Shown: in pieces, positions 7,451-11,612 of the stretch
Layout of the letters: the number at the start of each line of letters is the position of its first letter
Position numbering within the stretch: the stretch's first letter is position 1
Assembly: GCA_030038035.1 (NCBI GenBank)
Contig: JASHPP010000796.1
Location: forward strand, 1-11,612
Length of the DNA: 11,612 bases
Reading direction: 5' to 3'
DNA from: Trebonia sp.
Lineage (GTDB): Bacteria; Actinomycetota; Actinomycetes; Streptosporangiales; Streptosporangiaceae
The notes under the pieces: generated by a model
What the model was told of the DNA's origin: nothing
The model's database searches: none
Seen by the model: the letters and a program-made list of their open reading frames with translations, nothing else
Position numbers and translations under genes: made by a program

Positions 7451-7575
7451 GCTCGCAGATCAAACAACACGCTGATTTCTGGTTCCCGCGCCGCGCCAGG
7501 TCCAGCCCCGCGGGAACCTTGAGCCCCGCCCGCACCACCGTTCCCGCATCGCCAGGCCCCCGGCACCGCCAGCCA

Positions 7576-7627
7576 GTTAACGGGGAAGATCCTGCGCCCT
7601 CTGGCGCGCATTTTCTTCCCCGATAAC
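7576..7627. repeat. 52-nt nested stem-loop (14-bp arms with one mismatch)
   Basis: GTTAACGGGGAAGA (7576-7589) pairs with TCTTCCCCGATAAC (7614-7627) at 13 of 14 positions. A second hairpin GCGCC-CTCT-GGCGC (7594-7607) sits inside. It lies 262 bases past the AlaRS-like stop, so it could be a late terminator or processing site of that transcript, although no U-tract follows. It could also be a DNA-level cruciform or a structured RNA. Confidence 0.7.
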
Positions 7628-7688
7628 CGCGGTGCCCGGAATGCCCGATTCCGGCGGGGCGGCGTTCCCGGCATATCGCCGCGCCGGC

Positions 7689-7708
7689 CGCCGGCCGGGA
7701 GGCCGGCG
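7689..7708 (-). terminator. GC-rich hairpin, possible terminator of the AlaRS-like gene
   Basis: CGCCGGCC and GGCCGGCG form an 8-bp perfect stem around the loop GGGA, 180 bases after the stop of the AlaRS-like gene. There is no U-tract, as is common for actinobacterial terminators, but such GC-palindromes also arise by chance in this composition. Confidence 0.3.
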
Positions 7709-7888
7709 CCGCCGGCCGCACCCGGGCGCCCCGCCGGTGACCGCCAGGCCGGCGCGGACCGGGACAGCGCCCTGCCACAGGAGACGGACCCCGAACCGGA
7801 ACCCGCGGGTTATTACCCGGCAGGCGCAAAGTCACGCTGGCGGGACGCCAGGGACGCGCGGACCGGGCGGCCGCGGTCCCCGCTCGGA

Positions 7889-9064
7889 TCATTCGCCAAG
7901 CAGCTCGGTCACGAGCTCCCTGGGCAGCCCGTGCGTGTCGCGGAGGAACTCATAGTCCGCCTCCGTCAACCGTCCCGACGGGTACAGCCGCGGCAGCAGC
8001 GACCGGCCGCGCGCGGCCAGTTCGCGGAACTTCCGCTCCTCCGCCGCCAGCACGTCGGTCACCAGCGACGACTCGACGACCTGACAGAACCGGCCCGCGG
8101 TGTCCCGCACGAGTTCAGGCGGCAGTTCGCGCAGGGTCAGCGCGCTGCCGCCGTGACCATGCCAGAGCGCCGTCAGCGACCGGCGCAGCAGCCTGCGCAG
8201 CACGTAACCGCGGCCGGTGCTGGACGGCCGCACGCCGTCGCCGATGGCCACGATCGCCGACCGCAGGTGGTCGGTCAGGATCCGCAGCGACCGGGGATCG
8301 GGGCGCCACAGCGAAGGCAGCACCGACAGCCACGGCGCGAACAGGTCCGTCTCGTACACCGAGCGCACGTGCTGCGACACCATCAGCAGCCGCTCCAGGC
8401 CCATGCCGGTATCGACGCTCTGCTGGCTGAGCGGGGTCAGGCTGCCGTCCGGGTGCCGTTCGTAGCGCATCGTGACGTGGTTCCACAGCTCCAGCCAGCG
8501 GCCGTCGGTGCCCGGGGTGCCAGACGGCGGCCCGTCCCCGGTCCAGACGTGGAGTTCGGAGTCCGGCCCGCACGGGCCGGTCGGCCCGTTCGCCCACCAG
8601 TTATCCTCCGGGCCGAGCAGCTCGACCGGCAGCCCGAGCTCGCGCCACGTGCGCTCGGCGCGGCTATCCGGCCCCACCTGGCCGTCCCCGCCGAACACGG
8701 TCGCGTACAGCAGTTCGCGCTGCAGCCCGAAGCCGTCGCACACGAGCTCGAGCCCCCACCGCTGGCTCTGCGGCCCGTCGTAGTCGCCAAGCGACCAGGA
8801 GCCGAGCATCTGGAACGCTGTCAGGTGCGAGTAGTCGCCCACTTCGTCCAGGTCGGTGGTGCGCAGGCAGCGCTGCACGCCGGTGAGCCGGCGCCCGAGC
8901 GGGTGCGGCTTGCCGGCCAGGTACGGCGTCAGCGGGTGCATGCCCGCGGAGGTGAACAGCACCGGATCGCCGGGCGGGGAAAGCAGCGAGCTGCTCGCGA
9001 TCAGCTGGTGCCCGCGATCGCGGAAAAAGCCGGTAAAGGTGGTGATGGTTTCGTCGGTATTCAT
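7889..9064 (-). CDS. stand-alone alanyl-tRNA synthetase-like protein (catalytic plus tRNA-recognition part only)
   Basis: This 391-residue protein resembles only the N-terminal part of AlaRS (usually about 870 residues). Motif 1 region: VLFTSAGMHPLTPYLAG (35-51). Motif 2 region: QRCLRTTDLDEVG (64-76) with FQMLGSWSLGDY (84-95). NWWANGPTGPCGPDSE (155-170) and LWNHVTMRY (193-201) follow. Motif 3: VDTGMGLERLL (217-227), with Asp218 at the amino-group-binding position. The helical tRNA-recognition part is DHLRSAIVAIGDGVRP (265-280), GRGYVLRRLLRR (284-295) and RDTHGLP (375-381), and the protein ends there. The editing domain with its HxxxH and CxxxH zinc motifs and the C-Ala domain are absent. It probably makes alanyl-adenylate or a related adenylate; whether it charges tRNA-Ala is open. 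At the G3:U70-reading Asn position (PSN in ordinary AlaRS) it has Ser282. The ATG start has AGAGG about 11 bases upstream. It lies 128 bases after the MocR gene. Confidence 0.88.
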   Translation of the reverse strand: MNTDETITTFTGFFRDRGHQLIASSSLLSPPGDPVLFTSAGMHPLTPYLAGKPHPLGRRLTGVQRCLRTTDLDEVGDYSHLTAFQMLGSWSLGDYDGPQSQRWGLELVCDGFGLQRELLYATVFGGDGQVGPDSRAERTWRELGLPVELLGPEDNWWANGPTGPCGPDSELHVWTGDGPPSGTPGTDGRWLELWNHVTMRYERHPDGSLTPLSQQSVDTGMGLERLLMVSQHVRSVYETDLFAPWLSVLPSLWRPDPRSLRILTDHLRSAIVAIGDGVRPSSTGRGYVLRRLLRRSLTALWHGHGGSALTLRELPPELVRDTAGRFCQVVESSLVTDVLAAEERKFRELAARGRSLLPRLYPSGRLTEADYEFLRDTHGLPRELVTELLGE

Positions 9065-9079
9065 GGCGGCTGTGCCTCT

Positions 9080-9116
9080 CGGTGTCGGGGCACCGGGAAC
9101 AAGCGCCCGCGGGCGC
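9080..9116 (-). promoter_or_regulatory. structured leader of the AlaRS-like gene
   Basis: A perfect 14-bp palindrome, GCGCCCGCGGGCGC (9103-9116), is followed in the direction of transcription by the hairpin CGGTG-CCCCGA-CACCG (9080-9095), which ends just before the AGAGG ribosome site. These could be an operator and a translation-modulating hairpin. It does not have recognisable T-box features. Confidence 0.35.
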
Positions 9117-9143
9117 AGCCGTCCAGCCAGGGGAAACGCGCGC

Positions 9144-9170
9144 GCCGGCGAACCGTTCCCGGTCGCCGGC
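9144..9170 (-). terminator. hairpin after the MocR gene, candidate terminator or attenuator
   Basis: Arms 9144-9155 and 9160-9170 pair over 11 bp with one bulged base around the loop TTCC (GGAA in the minus-strand RNA). The hairpin begins 22 bases after the MocR stop and is followed by a GC run and UUU. It may end the MocR transcript, or limit read-through into the AlaRS-like gene 80 bases further on. Confidence 0.5.
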
Positions 9171-9192
9171 AGGGGATCTTTAGGTCATCAGG

Positions 9193-10767
9193 TCAGGCGG
9201 CGGCGGCCGGCGAGCGAGTAGCTCGCGCGGTCGCGGCAACGATGCGAACGGTGCGCTGGCAACTGACCTTCATGATCCCAAAATGTATCTGGTACCCGGC
9301 CGAGCGGCGCAAGCCATTTAACCGGGACGCGGCGCCCAGGTCGGCGCCGAGTGCTTCGATGCCGCGCGCCAGCGGGCTTTGGTGCTGTACGCCGTAGCCG
9401 ACGAGCAGGGCAGGCGGAGCCGCACCGGGGTCGGCCCAGTGCCGCGCCGCCGGTTCCAGCCCGATGCCGTGCTCCGCCGCGGCCGCCGCGACCGTGTCCG
9501 GGTCGAGCGCGGCCGGCAGCCGTAGCAGGAGGTGCAGGCCGGCGGCCTCGCCGCCTGGCCTTACCGCCGGCAGGTGCGCCTCGAGCGCGGCGAGCAGGCT
9601 GTCGCGGCGCGCCCGGTAGATGGGGCGCACCCGGCGCAGGTGCCGGGTGAGCGCGCCGCCGTCGATGAAGCGGGCGAGGGTGAGCTGCCCCAGCGCCTCG
9701 GTGGCGAAGTCCTCGCGGAATTTGGCCCGGACGAGGTCATCGGTCAGCCACGGCGGCGTCACGATCCAGCCGAGCCGCAGCGCAGGGCTGAGGATTTTGC
9801 TCACGGTGCCGCCGAAGATGACATGGTCGGGATCGAGCCCCTGGAGCGCCCCGACAGGCAGCCGGTCGTAGCGCAGCTCGGCGTCGTAGTCGTCCTCGAT
9901 GACCAGCGTGTCCGCGGCCCGGGCCCACTCAAGGAGCTGGACCCGCCGGTTGGCGGAAAGCGCGACGCCGCTGGGGTAGGAATGGGCGGGGGACAGCACC
10001 ACGGCTCCCACGTCGAGCGCGGCCAGCCGCCAGACCTGCATGCCCTGCTCGTCGACAGGGACCGGGACCGGGTCGAGCCCGGCGGCCCGGATGATGCGGC
10101 GATGCATCGAAAAGCAGGGATCCTCAACCGCGATGCGCGTCACGCCGCGCCGGCCGAGAGTCCGGCAAACCAGCATGAGGGTCTGGGAGAAGCCGCTGCA
10201 TATCACGACCTGATCCACCGCGGTTTGCACGCCCCGCACGCGGCCCAGGTAGGCGGCGAGCGCGGCGCGCAGCTCGGGCTCGCCCTGCGGGGGCGGGTAA
10301 AGCAGGTCGTCGTCGGGGAGGTCCCGCAGCACGTCGCGGTAGTGGCGCAGCCACTCGCCGCGGGGGAACAGCGCCGGGTCCGGCAGCCCGCTCCGCCACA
10401 GGACACGCTCCGCGCCGGCCGGCGCCGGGCTGGGGCGCACGTGGCTCAGCGCGGCGGAGTCCGGGTCGCCGCCGGTCCGCTGCGCCCGGACTCGCGTACC
10501 CGAGCCCTGGCGGGCCTCCAGGTACCCCTCGATAACCAGCTGCTCGTAGGCACCGACCACGAGCGAGCGCGACACGTCGAGCTCGGCGGCGAGCACCCGC
10601 GACGGCGGGAGGGCGGTCCCTGGCGGAAGCGACCCGCGCGCGATGGCCTGGCGCAGGCCGCGCTCAAGCTGCGCGCGGAGGCTGCGCGGCCGGGACCGGT
10701 CGAGTTCGACCAGCAGGTCGGCGGGAAACTCGCCGCCCGCGATATTGGACCGTGTACTCGCGGTCAA
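9193..10767 (-). CDS. MocR/PdxR-family transcriptional regulator (GntR-type HTH fused to aminotransferase-like domain)
   Basis: This 524-residue protein has an N-terminal winged helix (about 27-94; PPGTALPPSRVLAAELDVSR, 48-67) joined by a linker to a fold-type I PLP domain (about 120-478). Landmarks of the latter are EDPCFSMHRR (215-224), AHSYPSGVALS (261-271), IEDDYDAELRYD (290-301) and GGTVSKILSPALRLGW (319-334), where Lys324 should form the PLP Schiff base. MocR proteins use PLP or PLP-amino acid adducts to control nearby metabolic genes and often repress themselves. The start is TTG 10767, with AGGAAG 6 bases upstream and an in-frame stop at 10801-10803. The normal end of the family appears near residue 480; about 44 further residues of unusual composition follow. 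The neighbours are the AlaRS-like gene downstream and a divergent gene pair upstream, both plausible targets. Confidence 0.93.
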   Translation of the reverse strand: MTASTRSNIAGGEFPADLLVELDRSRPRSLRAQLERGLRQAIARGSLPPGTALPPSRVLAAELDVSRSLVVGAYEQLVIEGYLEARQGSGTRVRAQRTGGDPDSAALSHVRPSPAPAGAERVLWRSGLPDPALFPRGEWLRHYRDVLRDLPDDDLLYPPPQGEPELRAALAAYLGRVRGVQTAVDQVVICSGFSQTLMLVCRTLGRRGVTRIAVEDPCFSMHRRIIRAAGLDPVPVPVDEQGMQVWRLAALDVGAVVLSPAHSYPSGVALSANRRVQLLEWARAADTLVIEDDYDAELRYDRLPVGALQGLDPDHVIFGGTVSKILSPALRLGWIVTPPWLTDDLVRAKFREDFATEALGQLTLARFIDGGALTRHLRRVRPIYRARRDSLLAALEAHLPAVRPGGEAAGLHLLLRLPAALDPDTVAAAAAEHGIGLEPAARHWADPGAAPPALLVGYGVQHQSPLARGIEALGADLGAASRLNGLRRSAGYQIHFGIMKVSCQRTVRIVAATARATRSPAAAA

Positions 10768-10823
10768 TTGGATCTTCCTATCCAGGCCATTGTCCGTAGC
10801 CTAGCCATATGCGACAGATCCAA
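10768..10823. promoter_or_regulatory. candidate MocR operator: 8-bp inverted repeat in the divergent intergenic region
   Basis: TTGGATCT (10768-10775) and AGATCCAA (10816-10823) are perfect inverted copies 40 bases apart. One arm touches the TTG start and ribosome site of the MocR gene and the other lies in its expected promoter area. Placement between divergent genes suits autoregulation plus control of the plus-strand genes. Confidence 0.4.
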
Positions 10824-10840
10824 CCAGTGAGGAAACGCGA

Positions 10841-10864
10841 GATCATCGCCACAGCGGCATGATC
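10841..10864 (+). promoter_or_regulatory. imperfect dyad upstream of the divergent small gene
   Basis: GATCATCGCC and GGCATGATC pair over 9 bp with one bulged C around the loop ACAGC. The dyad ends 14 bases before ATG 10879 and could be an operator or a leader hairpin of the plus-strand transcript. No clear -10/-35 pair was recognised. Confidence 0.3.
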
Positions 10865-10878
10865 GATAGTAGTCGACA

Positions 10879-11265
10879 ATGCATGATGAAAGGTGGATTG
10901 TGGGGCCGTATGACGGCACGGAGCTGTGCGGCGGATCCGAACCAGGGGGGAGCGCCGCCGAAGGCGGCGGCAGGCGGCCAAGCGGGTGGTCCGTGTTCGC
11001 CCCGATGGCCTTTGACGGCATTTCCTGGGTGCGGATCGCCGGCCCCCAGCGAGACGCGCGAGCCGCGTGCATGAGCGTCACCGCGCACATCCACCTGCTG
11101 CAGGGCCTCCCGCTTGGCGAACTGGACGCCCGCGCGGAAAGCGCGGTCCGCGCGCTGGAAGACGGCGCGGTGAGCGTCGCCGTGATCGATGACCTGCACC
11201 GCGTGGACCGGATCATCGTGTGCTCGGCAGCCGGCTTTCCCGACTGGGACGCCCAGCGCGGCTGA
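10879..11265 (+). CDS. small protein of unknown function, divergent from MocR
   Basis: I do not recognise this 128-residue protein. It has a polar, Gly-rich N-terminal third (to about residue 35) and a better-folded-looking remainder. The latter holds WSVFAPMAFDGISWVRIAG (37-55), an amphipathic stretch LPLGELDARAESAVRALEDG (about 76-95) and a beta-like AVSVAVIDDLHRVDRIIVC (96-114). No signal peptide or membrane helix is seen. Codons from about residue 35 onward use G/C in the third position as neighbouring real genes do, and it is followed after 51 bases by another plus-strand gene. These points favour it over the minus-strand frames covering the same DNA. ATG 10879 lacks a ribosome site; GTG 10900 has AAAGG before it and could be the true start, giving 121 residues. 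Confidence 0.6.
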   Translation: MHDERWIVGPYDGTELCGGSEPGGSAAEGGGRRPSGWSVFAPMAFDGISWVRIAGPQRDARAACMSVTAHIHLLQGLPLGELDARAESAVRALEDGAVSVAVIDDLHRVDRIIVCSAAGFPDWDAQRG

Positions 11266-11316
11266 CCCGGTCACGCAGGGGTATGCCGCCGCGGTTCCGT
11301 GCGGTTAAGTAGCACC

Positions 11317-11612
11317 ATGACCGGCACGCAGCCAACCACCGTCCGCCAGCTCGTCACGCGCTCCGATAACCACCCTGCCCTCGTGGTCCCCGAGTCGGGA
11401 GCCCGCCTTTCGTACGCCGCGCTGCAACGCGCGATCGACGGGGCCGCGGGGCGGCTGGCCGCAGTCGGGGTGCGCGAAGGCGACCGGGTCGCGCTGGTCG
11501 CGGCCAACGGCCCGGCGATGGTCGTGGCGTTCCTCGCGGTCGCCGCGCGTGGCGCGGCGGCCGCGCCGCTGAACCCCGCGCTCGGCGTCGCCGAGCTCAC
11601 GGCCGAGCTCGC
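11317..11612 (+). CDS. AMP-forming acyl-CoA synthetase/ligase (AMP-binding family), partial N terminus
   Basis: Only the first 98 residues are present; the gene runs off the right edge. RLSYAALQRAIDGAAGRLAA (about 31-50), GVREGDRVALVAANGPAMVVAFLAVAARG (from about 52) and AAAAPLNPAL (about 81-90) are the typical opening of ANL-superfamily enzymes that activate a carboxylate as an acyl-adenylate. NGPAMVVAFLAV and APLNP resemble FadD-like and oxalyl-CoA synthetase (Pcs60) types, but the substrate-specifying part is outside the window. No clear ribosome site precedes ATG 11317; a TTAAGT sequence 6 bases upstream could be a -10 box of a leaderless transcript. It shares direction with the small unknown gene 51 bases upstream. 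Confidence 0.85.
   Translation, partial: MTGTQPTTVRQLVTRSDNHPALVVPESGARLSYAALQRAIDGAAGRLAAVGVREGDRVALVAANGPAMVVAFLAVAARGAAAAPLNPALGVAELTAEL

Larger units (their letters stand above)
7132..7888. other. 757-bp structured intergenic region
   Basis: This stretch lies between the AlaRS-like stop and the binding-protein start, both on the minus strand. Open frames here on both strands have Arg/Pro/Gly/Ala-rich, repetitive translations without recognisable domains, and I consider none of them a gene. The region holds a promoter, a 24-bp tandem repeat, a 70-bp inverted-repeat element, a 52-nt stem-loop and a GC-rich hairpin, listed separately. The part 7730-7888 shows nothing I can name. Confidence 0.7.

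Noticed and set aside
7128..7892. 254-codon minus-strand frame covering the intergenic region
   Set aside because: Its translation consists of Arg/Pro/Ala/Gly-rich runs and the 24-bp repeat read as 8-residue repeats. The codon pattern does not look like a gene, and it overlaps strong non-coding structures.
9065..9192. T-box riboswitch before the AlaRS-like gene
   Set aside because: The gap is short and none of the conserved T-box sequence or specifier-loop features were recognised; only simple hairpins are seen.
7931..9397. 488-codon open frame on the plus strand
   Set aside because: It is antisense to the AlaRS-like gene and part of the MocR gene, both with clear motifs. The translation is rich in Arg, Gln, His and Pro with no domain, as expected of an antisense shadow in GC-rich DNA.
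9532..10830. 432-codon open frame on the plus strand
   Set aside because: It is antisense to the MocR gene; its composition is Arg/Gly/Asp/His-rich without any family motif.
10764..11274. Two minus-strand frames of 143-150 codons opposite the small unknown gene
   Set aside because: They lack motifs, run into the MocR promoter region and are Ser/Arg/Ala-rich. The plus-strand frame has better third-position GC and fits the following gene, though it is itself not proven.

Overview
The base composition (about 70% G+C), strong G/C preference at third codon positions, frequent GTG and TTG starts, and long antisense shadow frames all point to an actinobacterial chromosome. No rRNA, tRNA, CRISPR array, transposase or phage gene was seen. 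The window opens and closes inside genes.

Left part (1-7131, all minus strand, so read right to left): one compact operon. It starts with a secreted family 5 substrate-binding lipoprotein (5548-7131). Two DppB/DppC-type permeases follow (4476-5510 and 3544-4476), then a fused double ATPase (1871-3547). Two bacterial-luciferase-like (LLM) flavin monooxygenases come last: an SsuD-like one (695-1813) and an NtaA/SnaA/DszA-type one cut by the left edge (1-680). Several junctions overlap by 1-4 bases or are very short, so the genes are probably co-transcribed. The simplest reading is uptake of a small peptide-like or organosulfur/organonitrogen compound followed by two FMNH2-dependent oxidations. 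The substrate is unknown, and the SsuD-like enzyme lacks the residues that define alkanesulfonate monooxygenases. No flavin reductase is visible.

Middle (7132-7888): 757 bases without a convincing gene but with much structure. It holds a likely operon promoter in an AT-rich patch, a 24-bp tandem repeat, a 70-bp lower-GC segment with perfect 13-bp terminal inverted repeats flanked by GCT, a 52-nt long stem-loop, and a GC-rich hairpin.

Right part (7889-11612): a stand-alone alanyl-tRNA-synthetase-like protein of 391 residues without editing or C-Ala domains, and a MocR/PdxR-type regulator, both on the minus strand. Divergent from the regulator are a 128-residue protein of unknown function and the start of an AMP-forming acyl-CoA synthetase-type enzyme. 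The regulator gene and the divergent gene share a 111-bp intergenic region with an 8-bp inverted repeat that could be the MocR operator. A truncated AlaRS paralogue, an amino-acid-sensing type of regulator, an unknown small protein and an adenylate-forming ligase together form the most unusual part of the window. The functional link between them is inference.
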